A stretch of 64,000 nucleotides of DNA from NCBI GenBank assembly GCA_017512885.1, contig JAFWEP010000003.1, positions 124,001 to 188,000 of the forward strand, given 5' to 3'. Under the pieces are notes generated by a model, which saw only the letters and a list, made by a program, of their open reading frames with translations, was not told the DNA's origin and did not search any database. The position numbers and the translations under genes were made by a program. Positions 17,540 through 24,486 of this stretch are shown here, piece after piece. Each line of letters begins with the position of its first letter. Position 1 is the stretch's first letter. Source of the stretch: Erysipelotrichaceae bacterium (lineage in GTDB: Bacteria; Bacillota_I; Bacilli_A; Erysipelotrichales; Erysipelotrichaceae).

Positions 17540-17575
17540 CACAATTGTGCCTATTGAAAAAGGCACAATTGTGCC
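17540..17575. promoter_or_regulatory. Paired palindromic operators in the divergent spacer
   Basis: CACAATTGTG occurs twice, at 17540-17549 and, extended to GGCACAATTGTGCC, at 17562-17575. Their centres are 24 bp apart, so they lie on nearly the same face of the helix. They sit between the two divergent secreted-protein genes in a strongly AT-rich spacer (17410-17636) that holds no gene. The nearby XRE regulator is the obvious candidate to bind them. Confidence 0.65.
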
Positions 17576-17636
17576 GGTCCTATCTCAAGCGGATGTTTTT
17601 CTTTTTGCAATAATTAAAAAAAGGAGGAATTCTATA

Positions 17637-18101
17637 GTGAAGCAGATCAAACTATTATTCATTCTTACTTGCCTGTGCGGATGTCTCTTGAACAACGTGT
17701 ATGCAGAAGACACCTTGCTATCTCAAAAGGAAAAAACGCCTTCGTATGTTTTCGACTTGTCTTTAGATCGAGATCAAACTGCACAGTTTTCGTCCGATGA
17801 TGGTCTACTGACAACAATCAGCATCGTTAGTTCACGATCGGTTTCCGGCGAAAAGACGGTTTCTGTTACAAACTCACAGATCTCATTGTCTTACAAAGTA
17901 TATATATCCGGTAATTCTATTACCAATGCCTACGACAAATCGTATTATTCAACTTACTGGAACATAACTTCAGATGTTCTGACTCTAGACTCCAGCTCGC
18001 AAGCAACTTATACAGTTCAATGTAAAAGACTGCTGATATCTACAACAAAACATCTCCGCGCAACTTTGAATGATGGGAGTCTTACTGTTTCTTATTATTG
18101 A
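17637..18101 (+). CDS. secreted protein, possibly DUF5626-like
   Basis: A 154-residue exported protein. The start is GTG at 17637, because AAGGAGG lies 9 nt upstream and a signal sequence (KQIKLLFILTCLCGCLLNNVYAED) begins there; cleavage is likely after VYA. The cysteines in the signal do not make a clear lipobox. The mature part is Ser/Thr/Tyr-rich and contains ISLSYKVYISGNSITNAYD, which recalls DUF5626 proteins of Gram-positive bacteria; I am not certain of that match. It is divergent from the other secreted-protein gene across shared palindromes. Confidence 0.65.
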   Translation: MKQIKLLFILTCLCGCLLNNVYAEDTLLSQKEKTPSYVFDLSLDRDQTAQFSSDDGLLTTISIVSSRSVSGEKTVSVTNSQISLSYKVYISGNSITNAYDKSYYSTYWNITSDVLTLDSSSQATYTVQCKRLLISTTKHLRATLNDGSLTVSYY

Positions 18102-18105
18102 TCGA

Positions 18106-18552
18106 TCAGGTAACAGTTACCAGCGAAGGGATAAGATCGATTCCGAAAACAAAGAGTATCTGATTTAAACAAAACAGAAATGTAATAATGTCGAGAATCA
18201 CAATGAGGATCGACATTTTCTTTTTCACGCTATATATGGTCAGCACAAGTGGAACGATCGTAAGCCAAGGTGAAAGAAGAACTGCGGCCAGATTTCCTAT
18301 AATGACTTTCAATTCCGCAGAGATTCCAGCGCTCTTCTTGGACGTCTTTATTTCTGAATTATCCTCTGCGAAATACTCCGCAGAGACATCGAAGTACTTT
18401 TCAAGAATGACTAGCTGTTCTTCACTGGGGAGTTTCTTACCGGTCTCCCATTTGGAAATGACCGTACGGTCAAATCCGATATCCCTCCCGAGTTGTTCCT
18501 GGTTGATCCCCTTCCGATGTCTCAGCTCTTTGATCTTCTCTCCAACACTCAT
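18106..18552 (-). CDS. XRE-family regulator with C-terminal membrane helices
   Basis: A 148-residue protein. The first 60 residues are a Cro/CI helix-turn-helix (KIKELRHRKGINQEQLGRDI, then ISKWETGKKLPS). The rest carries two or three hydrophobic helices near residues 83-105 and 112-140, so the regulator is probably anchored in the membrane and may sense the envelope or the nearby secreted peptides. It converges on the secreted-protein gene with a 4-nt gap. An in-frame GTG at 18558 is an alternative start; neither start has a strong ribosome site. Confidence 0.8.
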   Translation of the reverse strand: MSVGEKIKELRHRKGINQEQLGRDIGFDRTVISKWETGKKLPSEEQLVILEKYFDVSAEYFAEDNSEIKTSKKSAGISAELKVIIGNLAAVLLSPWLTIVPLVLTIYSVKKKMSILIVILDIITFLFCLNQILFVFGIDLIPSLVTVT

Positions 18553-18704
18553 AATCACAGTTTTCTATCTGCCTTCTGTTCTCTAATCCTAATACTACAT
18601 TCTATTTTGCAATCATCGCAAATTTTTTGTCATGAAAGGGTCCTCAATCATTAGACGAAAACATATCGTTCGATTTAAGATATTAAGAAAAGAGATATCC
18701 AGTC

Positions 18705-19151
18705 ATGAAGATCCTGTTCCTCTGTCACGGCAACATCTGCCGCAGCCCGATGGCTGAATTCATCCTCAAAGATCTCTGTCGGAAAGAAGCCCTTTCCTGG
18801 GAGATCGCTTCCGCGGCTCTTACTTCCGAAGAGATCGGCAATCCGGTCTACCCGCCGGCCAGAAGAAAACTGGCGGAATACGGTCTCTCCTGCGCAGGCA
18901 AGACCGCCCGCCGCGTCACGAAGGCCGACTATGAATACTACGATCTCTTGATCGGCATGGACCGCGAGAACGAATGGCTGATGCAGCGTCTCTTCGCTCC
19001 GGATAAGGAACGCAAGCTGCATATGCTGAAGGAGTATGCCGAGATCGGCCGGGAAGTCGATGATCCCTGGTATACCGGTGATTTCGAAACGACCTACCGC
19101 AAGATCCTGAAAGGCTGTGAGGGCCTCCTGGAGAGATACCGTGAAGAGTGA
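18705..19151 (+). CDS. low-molecular-weight protein tyrosine phosphatase
   Basis: A 148-residue phosphatase. The P-loop CHGNICRSP at residues 7-15 is the CX4-5RS active site and DDPWY near residue 122 carries the catalytic aspartate. These enzymes remove phosphate from tyrosine on proteins of capsule or stress pathways, or act on phospho-arginine. The gene lies 150 nt after the XRE gene in a spacer with no other feature I recognise and begins a cluster whose next start overlaps its stop. Confidence 0.9.
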   Translation: MKILFLCHGNICRSPMAEFILKDLCRKEALSWEIASAALTSEEIGNPVYPPARRKLAEYGLSCAGKTARRVTKADYEYYDLLIGMDRENEWLMQRLFAPDKERKLHMLKEYAEIGREVDDPWYTGDFETTYRKILKGCEGLLERYREE

Positions 19152-19647
19152 ATACAGCCATGTCTCCCATGGTTTTCCTCCTTATATCGAAGAAGACTCC
19201 CGGGTACTGATCCTGGGCTCTTTTCCTTCGATCGCTTCCCGCGAAGCAGCTTTCTTCTACGGTCATCCCCGCAACCGTTTCTGGCCCCTGCTGGCGGAAC
19301 TGTTAAAAGAGAAGATACCGCAGAGCATCGAAGAGAAGAAGCACTTGCTGAAGAAGCATCATATCGCCCTTTACGACAGTATCGAGGAGTGCGATGTCCG
19401 GGCATCTTCCGATGCTTCCCTGCGGAACATCACCCCTGCTGATATCCCTTCCCTATTAAAGAAAGCGCCGATCAGCGTCATCTTCTGCAACGGCGCTGCT
19501 TCCTATAACTACCTTCTGAAGTACCATCCTGATCTCCCGGCAGCGGTCCGGAAACTGCCTTCCACCTCCCCGGCCAATGCTGCTGTCTCTTTTGTGAAAC
19601 TGCAGCAGGAATGGGCGGAACTTGCGGAAATCGCCGATCAACGCTAA
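19141..19647 (+). CDS. DNA-deoxyinosine glycosylase (HDG, uracil-DNA glycosylase superfamily)
   Basis: A 168-residue base-excision enzyme. HGFPPYIEEDSRVLILGSFPS followed by SREAAFFYGHPRNRFW is the diagnostic block of hypoxanthine-DNA glycosylases, which remove deaminated adenine; the late PSTSPANAA carries the second catalytic motif. GTG at 19141 is chosen over GTG 19117 because GGAG lies 8 nt upstream of it and the conserved part begins soon after. It overlaps the phosphatase by 11 nt. Its last codons contain the promoter of the next gene. Confidence 0.82.
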   Translation: MKSEYSHVSHGFPPYIEEDSRVLILGSFPSIASREAAFFYGHPRNRFWPLLAELLKEKIPQSIEEKKHLLKKHHIALYDSIEECDVRASSDASLRNITPADIPSLLKKAPISVIFCNGAASYNYLLKYHPDLPAAVRKLPSTSPANAAVSFVKLQQEWAELAEIADQR

Positions 19648-19656
19648 AATGGGCGT
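19622..19656 (+). promoter_or_regulatory. Promoter inside the glycosylase gene, predicted leaderless
   Basis: TTGCGG (19622-19627) and TAAAAT (19645-19650) are spaced 17 bp. The -10 overlaps the glycosylase stop codon and lies 6 nt before the ATG of the lipoprotein gene, which lacks a ribosome site. Confidence 0.6.
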
Positions 19657-20304
19657 ATGCCGAAAAAAATATGTCGGATCTTTCTTGTCTGTCTGCTGGT
19701 CCTGTTGAGTTGCGGTTTTGCCGACAGCAGTGACTGGGATGACTTTGACCTGGAAGCTCTCTTTGATTACGAAAAGGAATTCGAAAGTACCGATGTCGGA
19801 GTCTGTTCCTACTCTTCGACCAAGACTTACGAAGACTACAATATGATCACTTCGCCCAGTTCCCGGCAGTACTGGTATATCCGTCAGTACATGTCTCTGG
19901 ATAAGAGCGGACTCTTAGTCGATAAGGACGGTTTCTTCGGAGTCGCCTTAGGTTCCTACTACGGAGTGATCGGTGACAGGTACTACATCACCCTGGATAC
20001 CGGTGTCGTACTGCCGGTCGTCAAGATCGATGAAAAGGCTGATGAAGATACGGTCAACGGCTGTTACCATGCGAGTGACGGATCCGTCGTGGAATTCGTC
20101 ATCGATGTCGAAACGGCCAGGAACTACTTCGGAAGGCAGACCTTCTCCCTCTACGGAGACTTCAATGTGCTCAGTTACTTCAACGGTTCGATCGAGAAAG
20201 TTGAAAAGGTCGGTACCGAACTGAATGAACACCGGGTCACCTATGAAGAAAAAGAAGAGACGGCCTTCGATAACGAGGATGTCTTCTCCTACAGCGGGTA
20301 TTGA
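19657..20304 (+). CDS. putative lipoprotein with a conserved Firmicutes domain
   Basis: A 215-residue exported protein. The leader KKICRIFLVCLLVLLSCGFAD has a lipobox-like LLSC, so Cys19 is probably lipidated. The centre contains FFGVALGSYYGVIGDRYYITLDTGVVLPVVKID with KADEDTVNGCYH and GSVVEFVIDV, a conserved block seen in many Gram-positive exported proteins and recalling the Asp-rich 3D fold of MltA-like enzymes. I assign no reaction. It is followed by a strong terminator that overlaps the stop. Confidence 0.7.
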   Translation: MPKKICRIFLVCLLVLLSCGFADSSDWDDFDLEALFDYEKEFESTDVGVCSYSSTKTYEDYNMITSPSSRQYWYIRQYMSLDKSGLLVDKDGFFGVALGSYYGVIGDRYYITLDTGVVLPVVKIDEKADEDTVNGCYHASDGSVVEFVIDVETARNYFGRQTFSLYGDFNVLSYFNGSIEKVEKVGTELNEHRVTYEEKEETAFDNEDVFSYSGY

Positions 20305-20333
20305 GATCTATTTGTGAATAGATCTCTTTTTTT
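20303..20333 (+). terminator. Rho-independent terminator
   Basis: GAGATCTATT (20303-20312) pairs perfectly with AATAGATCTC (20317-20326), followed by seven T. The lipoprotein stop overlaps the first bases of the stem. Confidence 0.92.
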
Positions 20334-20375
20334 ATCAATTAAAAGAGTGTATGATAAGGCAAAGAGGTATAGTTT

Positions 20376-21818
20376 ATGAAGAATCCAAGGAATTATTCTC
20401 TGCTGACGGATGCCTATGAATTTATGATGGCAGATGCTTATCTGGAAAGCGGCAAGAAAGATCTGACCGCTGTCTTTGATGTCTTCTTCCGTAAGATCCC
20501 CAATCAGGGAGGCTATGCGGTGATGGCCGGTCTCGATAAGGTCATCGCTTATCTGAAAGAACTGCATTTTACGGAAGAAGATCTGGAATACCTGCGTTCC
20601 TTAGGCTTAAGCGAAGCCTACCGGAACTATCTGAAGGACTTCCGTTTCTCCGGCAACGTCTATGCCGTACCGGACGGAACTCCGGTCTTCCCCAATGAAC
20701 CATTATTAACTGTGGAAGCTCCGATCCTGGAAGCACAGATCGTCGAAACGGCGATCCTCTCCATGATCAACGGTCCCATGGAACATGCCACTGCTGCCCG
20801 TCGGATCCTCGATGCCACGCCGGACAATGTCAAAGTCATGGAGTTCGGCGCCCGCCGGGCGGACGGTCCGGAAGCCGCCATCGATACTTCCCTCTATGCC
20901 CTGATGGCCGGCTGCCACGGTACTTCCAATATCCAGGCTGCCAGTATGGTCGGAGTAAAAGCTTTAGGCACCATGGCTCACAGTTTCGTCGAGACCTTCC
21001 CCAGCGAATACGAAGCCTTCCTGGCTTTCGCCAAGCGTTATCCTGATAACTGCTTATTGCTGGTGGATACCTTCGATACTGTACGTTCCGGCGTGCCCAA
21101 TGCGATCAAAGTCTTTCAATACATGAAAGATCATGAAATGCCTCTGGATCATATCGGTATCCGTATCGATTCCGGCGACCTGGCCTACCTTTCCAAGGCG
21201 GCTAGAAAGATGCTGGATGAGGCCGGTTTCCCGATGGCCACGATCTGTCTGTCCAACTCCTTAAGCGCTGATGTCATCCTCTCCCTGCGTCTGCAGGATG
21301 CGGCCTTCAACTCCTTAGGCGTCGGCGACAACATCTCCAAGCCGGAAGGACGGATGGGCTGCGTCTATAAGGAAGTAGCGATCATCGAAGACGGCAGGGT
21401 CATCCCCAAGATCAAGCTCAGCAACGACACCATCAAGATCGTCAATCCCGGTTTTAAATCCTTATACCGGGCCTATGATAAAGACAGCGGCTATGCCCTG
21501 GCCGATATCCTCTGTGAAAGAGGAGAAGAACTGCCGAAGGAGAAGATGCTGATAACGTCTCTGTCCGAGTTCCACAAGGCAACGACGATCCGTAACTATA
21601 CCCTGGTACCTCTGCAGCAGGAGATCTTCCGCAACGGAGAATGCGTCTATGAAGAGCCCTCTCTGGCAGAGAAGAAAGAACACTGCCTTAAAGAGATCGA
21701 TAAGCTCTATCCGGAAGTGCGAAGGATCTTCAATCCTCATGAATACTACGTCGACGGCAGTGAAGCCTACATTGCTTTAAAGAAGAAAATGATCGAGGAG
21801 GCCCGCAAAAATGTTTGA
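20376..21818 (+). CDS. pncB: nicotinate phosphoribosyltransferase
   Basis: A 480-residue enzyme that makes nicotinate mononucleotide from nicotinate and PRPP, the first step of NAD salvage. It begins LLTDAYEFMMADAYLESG, has the conserved EFGARRADGPEAA and GCHGTSN, and HIGIRIDSGDLAYLSK in the barrel. A TATGAT -10 and AGAGGT ribosome site precede the ATG. It is the first gene of a three-gene NAD operon and overlaps nadE by 8 nt. Confidence 0.94.
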   Translation: MKNPRNYSLLTDAYEFMMADAYLESGKKDLTAVFDVFFRKIPNQGGYAVMAGLDKVIAYLKELHFTEEDLEYLRSLGLSEAYRNYLKDFRFSGNVYAVPDGTPVFPNEPLLTVEAPILEAQIVETAILSMINGPMEHATAARRILDATPDNVKVMEFGARRADGPEAAIDTSLYALMAGCHGTSNIQAASMVGVKALGTMAHSFVETFPSEYEAFLAFAKRYPDNCLLLVDTFDTVRSGVPNAIKVFQYMKDHEMPLDHIGIRIDSGDLAYLSKAARKMLDEAGFPMATICLSNSLSADVILSLRLQDAAFNSLGVGDNISKPEGRMGCVYKEVAIIEDGRVIPKIKLSNDTIKIVNPGFKSLYRAYDKDSGYALADILCERGEELPKEKMLITSLSEFHKATTIRNYTLVPLQQEIFRNGECVYEEPSLAEKKEHCLKEIDKLYPEVRRIFNPHEYYVDGSEAYIALKKKMIEEARKNV

Positions 21819-22563
21819 TGCGAAAAAAGAAGTCGAAGGGATCGTACAGTTCATCCGTGATTACTACGAAAAAGGACATCTCAAGGGAGCCGTCTTAGGC
21901 ATCAGCGGAGGCAAGGACTCCGGTGTCGTCGCTGCCCTCTTCTGCAAGGCCCTGGGTCCGGAGAACGTCGTCGGCATCACCATGCCCTGCCACACCACCG
22001 AAGAGTGCGCCAGAGACGCGCAGCTCGTTGCCGAAAAGTACGGCTTCGAACTCATCAACATCGATCTCTCTGAAGCCTTCGATGCCTTCCATCGGCAGAT
22101 CGAAGGACTGAACGCCCGGGAAGAAGATCTCAGGAACAGCGACATCAACTTCAAGCCCCGGCTCAGGATGGCCACCAACTACTATGTAGCTGCCTGGTAT
22201 TCCGCTCTGAAGGGCGGCACCTACCTCGTTGCCGGTACCAGCAATCTCTGTGAACTCTATGTCGGCTACTTCACCAAGGGCGGCGATTCCACCTACGATA
22301 TCGGTGTCCTCAATGAATACACCGTAGAGGAGGTCATTAAGATCGGCGAATACCTGGAAGTCCCGGAGAAGGTCCTCTACAAGACTCCCAACGACGACCT
22401 CTCCAGTCTGACCGATGAAGACAAGCTGGGCGTGAAATACAGCGAGATCGCTGCCTACATCCACGGGGAAGAAGTCTCTCCAGAAGCCAGGGAGAAGATC
22501 GAACGCCTGCACGCCTCAGCTGCCCACAAGTTCCATATCCCCACCTACCACCGATGCGCATAG
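21811..22563 (+). CDS. nadE: NH3-dependent NAD+ synthetase
   Basis: A 250-residue synthetase that amidates nicotinate adenine dinucleotide. The ATP-pyrophosphatase loop LGISGGKDSGVVAAL is near residue 30, followed by GTSNLCELYVGYFTKGGDS and the LTDEDKLGVKYSEI region that binds the substrate. The length is that of the ammonia-using form without a glutaminase domain. It is coupled to pncB and overlaps nadD by 10 nt. AGGAGG precedes the ATG. Confidence 0.94.
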   Translation: MFDAKKEVEGIVQFIRDYYEKGHLKGAVLGISGGKDSGVVAALFCKALGPENVVGITMPCHTTEECARDAQLVAEKYGFELINIDLSEAFDAFHRQIEGLNAREEDLRNSDINFKPRLRMATNYYVAAWYSALKGGTYLVAGTSNLCELYVGYFTKGGDSTYDIGVLNEYTVEEVIKIGEYLEVPEKVLYKTPNDDLSSLTDEDKLGVKYSEIAAYIHGEEVSPEAREKIERLHASAAHKFHIPTYHRCA

Positions 22564-23111
22564 GTGTCTATCCCGGGAGCTTCGATCCCGTCCATAAGGG
22601 GCATATCGCGATCGTCCGGCATCTGCTGAAGAAGAAGTATGTCGATCAGGTGCTGATCGTTCCTACCGGCAACTACTGGTACAAACAGGATCTGCCTCCG
22701 GTAGAGGAACGTATCCGGTTACTGGAGATCTTCGCCAACGAGAAGATCCGTATCGAAAAGGAGCTCAACGAGCTCCCCTATACCTATCAGCTGATGCAGG
22801 CCCTGCAGCAGCGTCATCCTGAGGAGGAACTGTCCCTGATCATGGGTGCGGACACGCTGGTCCGTTTCGATCAGTGGAAAGAATATCAGGATCTCCTGCA
22901 GTATGAATTCCTGGTCATCCCCCGCGAAGGGACCGATCCTCTGCCCTATCTGCAGGCACTGCCGCAGGAAAAATATCAGATCATTGAGGGACTTCCCCTC
23001 ATCAAAGCTTCTTCCACCTACATCCGTGAACATCTCGATGATTATGAAGCCATTAAAGAGATGATCGATATCCGGGTCTGGCGGAAGTATCGCAAACTAC
23101 GGAAGAAATAG
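22554..23111 (+). CDS. nadD: nicotinate-nucleotide adenylyltransferase
   Basis: A 185-residue nucleotidyltransferase that joins AMP to nicotinate mononucleotide. GVYPGSFDPVHKGHIAI is the (H/T)xGH adenylyltransferase loop, LIMGADTLVRFDQWK the conserved substrate segment and IKASSTYIRE the C-terminal ISSTxIR-like motif. Context with pncB and nadE fixes NadD over the related phosphopantetheine enzyme. Together the three genes take nicotinate to NAD. Confidence 0.9.
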   Translation: MRIGVYPGSFDPVHKGHIAIVRHLLKKKYVDQVLIVPTGNYWYKQDLPPVEERIRLLEIFANEKIRIEKELNELPYTYQLMQALQQRHPEEELSLIMGADTLVRFDQWKEYQDLLQYEFLVIPREGTDPLPYLQALPQEKYQIIEGLPLIKASSTYIREHLDDYEAIKEMIDIRVWRKYRKLRKK

Positions 23112-23141
23112 AAAAGCCCGCAGCACTCGCTGCGGGCTTCT
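23112..23141. terminator. Bidirectional terminator
   Basis: AAGCCCGCAGC (23114-23124) pairs with GCTGCGGGCTT (23129-23139) around a 4-nt loop between the convergent nadD and hsp20 genes. Confidence 0.85.
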
Positions 23142-23146
23142 GCTTC

Positions 23147-23563
23147 TTAATCGATGAGGATCGTTTCCTTGTTTTCGATCTTCCGGTCTTCCTTGTCCGG
23201 TACCGTTACCGACAGGATGCCGTTCTTGAAGGTCGCTTTGATCTCATTGCCTTCAACGCCCTTGCCGACATAGAAGCTGCGGCTGCAGGAACCGCTGTAG
23301 CGTTCCTGACGGATCAGGTTGCCCTTGTTATCCTTCTCTTCCTGGCTCTCGTTATGAGAAGCGGAGATGGTCAGATAGCCTTCTTTCAGTTCGACTTTGA
23401 CGTCTTCTTTATTGTAGCCCGGGAGTTCGATATCCAGGACATAGTTGCCGTCTTTGGCATGTACATCGGTCTTCATCAGACTGTTCTCACGCAGGAACGG
23501 TCTCTCAAAAGCGTTGCTGAAGAAATCATCGAATAAGTTATAACGTTCAGGATAGTATTTCAT
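23147..23563 (-). CDS. hsp20: small heat shock protein, Hsp20/alpha-crystallin family
   Basis: A 138-residue ATP-independent chaperone. The alpha-crystallin domain runs from about residue 30 to 130, with VLDIELPGYNKEDVKVELKEGYLTI and the late ATFKNGILSVTVPD. The ATG at 23563 has AAAGGAG about 11 nt upstream; a longer frame has no such site. A CIRCE operator 59 nt upstream shows control by HrcA. Confidence 0.93.
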   Translation of the reverse strand: MKYYPERYNLFDDFFSNAFERPFLRENSLMKTDVHAKDGNYVLDIELPGYNKEDVKVELKEGYLTISASHNESQEEKDNKGNLIRQERYSGSCSRSFYVGKGVEGNEIKATFKNGILSVTVPDKEDRKIENKETILID

Positions 23564-23621
23564 ATATCTTTTCTCCTTTCGAGGTCTTTTCCTTACCTGC
23601 ATCTTCAGTATAGTCCATATT

Positions 23622-23648
23622 TTAGCACTGTCAAGTGTTGAGTGCTAA
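23622..23648. promoter_or_regulatory. CIRCE operator (HrcA site)
   Basis: TTAGCACTG-N9-GAGTGCTAA differs from the CIRCE consensus TTAGCACTC-N9-GAGTGCTAA at one base. It lies upstream of hsp20. A third half-site, GAGTGCTAA at 23653-23661, follows at once in the same orientation as the right arm. Confidence 0.92.
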
Positions 23649-23682
23649 AAACGAGTGCTAACTGCACAGGTACCTGTGAAGA

Positions 23683-24411
23683 TCACTTCTTCTTAAAGTA
23701 CCGGCGCCAGTCGCTGTTCAGCAGAGACTTGCGGGAGCTGCCCAGATAGCGGCCGTTCTTATCGTAATAGTTGGTATACAGATCGTTGATGACCGACTTC
23801 CGGGAAACACCCAGAAGATGACCTTTTTCGTCATAGTAATTCGTATAGCGGTCACTGAGATAATTCTTCCGGGAATATCCGATGATACGATGGTCGTTGT
23901 CGTAATGATTCGTGAAGCGGCCGATCAGCCGGTTCTGCCGGCTGTGTCCCAAGGTTTTCGTATCACCGTCCTTTGCCAGCGTATACTCGCTCAGCAGATA
24001 GGAAGGTCGGGAATACAGCAGATCATTATCCGAAAACATTTCAAAACCGGCCGGATCGTTCTCCTGCGGCAGTTCTTGCAGATCCTCATTTTCGATCATT
24101 ATTTCCGGATCGAGATCCTCTTCCGCCAGGAACTCCCACTCTTCCTCTTCGTATCCTTCTTCAGAGTGGTCTTTTCCCAGCAGTTCCCTGATCGAAGTAC
24201 GGATCTCCTCCAGCAGTTCTTCGTCCTGCATCACCAGATCCACGGCATAGTCGCTGTCTTCCAGAAGGCTTTGGAAGGTATCCTCACAGTCTTCGATGAC
24301 CGCATCGACCAGGTTCTCATCCTCATCGGGATCGACTCCATAGCGTCTCAAGATCCTGCGGACTAATCCGTCCAGCAGATCATATTCATCGATCTCATCG
24401 TATTCCATCAT
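23683..24411 (-). CDS. acidic protein with a 23-residue tandem repeat
   Basis: A 242-residue protein, not recognised. Residues 1-130 are strongly acidic with no membrane helix. The last 90 residues (DNA 23686-23955) hold three complete copies and one partial copy of a 23-residue unit of the form xxGxSRKxxxxDxYTNYYDxxGx. The unit has the GxS..YTNYYD rhythm of short beta-hairpin repeats and carries its positive charge there. The starts at 24411 and 24408 are both served by GGGGAGGTG. It has no signal peptide, so it is probably cytoplasmic; a scaffolding or binding role is only a guess. Confidence 0.75.
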   Translation of the reverse strand: MMEYDEIDEYDLLDGLVRRILRRYGVDPDEDENLVDAVIEDCEDTFQSLLEDSDYAVDLVMQDEELLEEIRTSIRELLGKDHSEEGYEEEEWEFLAEEDLDPEIMIENEDLQELPQENDPAGFEMFSDNDLLYSRPSYLLSEYTLAKDGDTKTLGHSRQNRLIGRFTNHYDNDHRIIGYSRKNYLSDRYTNYYDEKGHLLGVSRKSVINDLYTNYYDKNGRYLGSSRKSLLNSDWRRYFKKK

Positions 24412-24448
24412 CTTCACCTCCCCTTCTTTATAGCACATTCCCGAACAC

Positions 24449-24477
24449 AAAAAAGGTGCCAGGCCCTGCCTGACACC
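24449..24477 (-). terminator. Terminator after the membrane hydrolase gene
   Basis: On the minus strand GGTGTCAGGC pairs with GCCTGGCACC (plus positions 24477-24468 and 24464-24455), followed by six T. Confidence 0.85.
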
Positions 24478-24486
24478 CCTGTTTCC

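Noticed and set aside
13141-18700. Prophage or integrative element.
   Set aside because: No integrase, att repeats or phage structural genes; only base composition and gene content differ.
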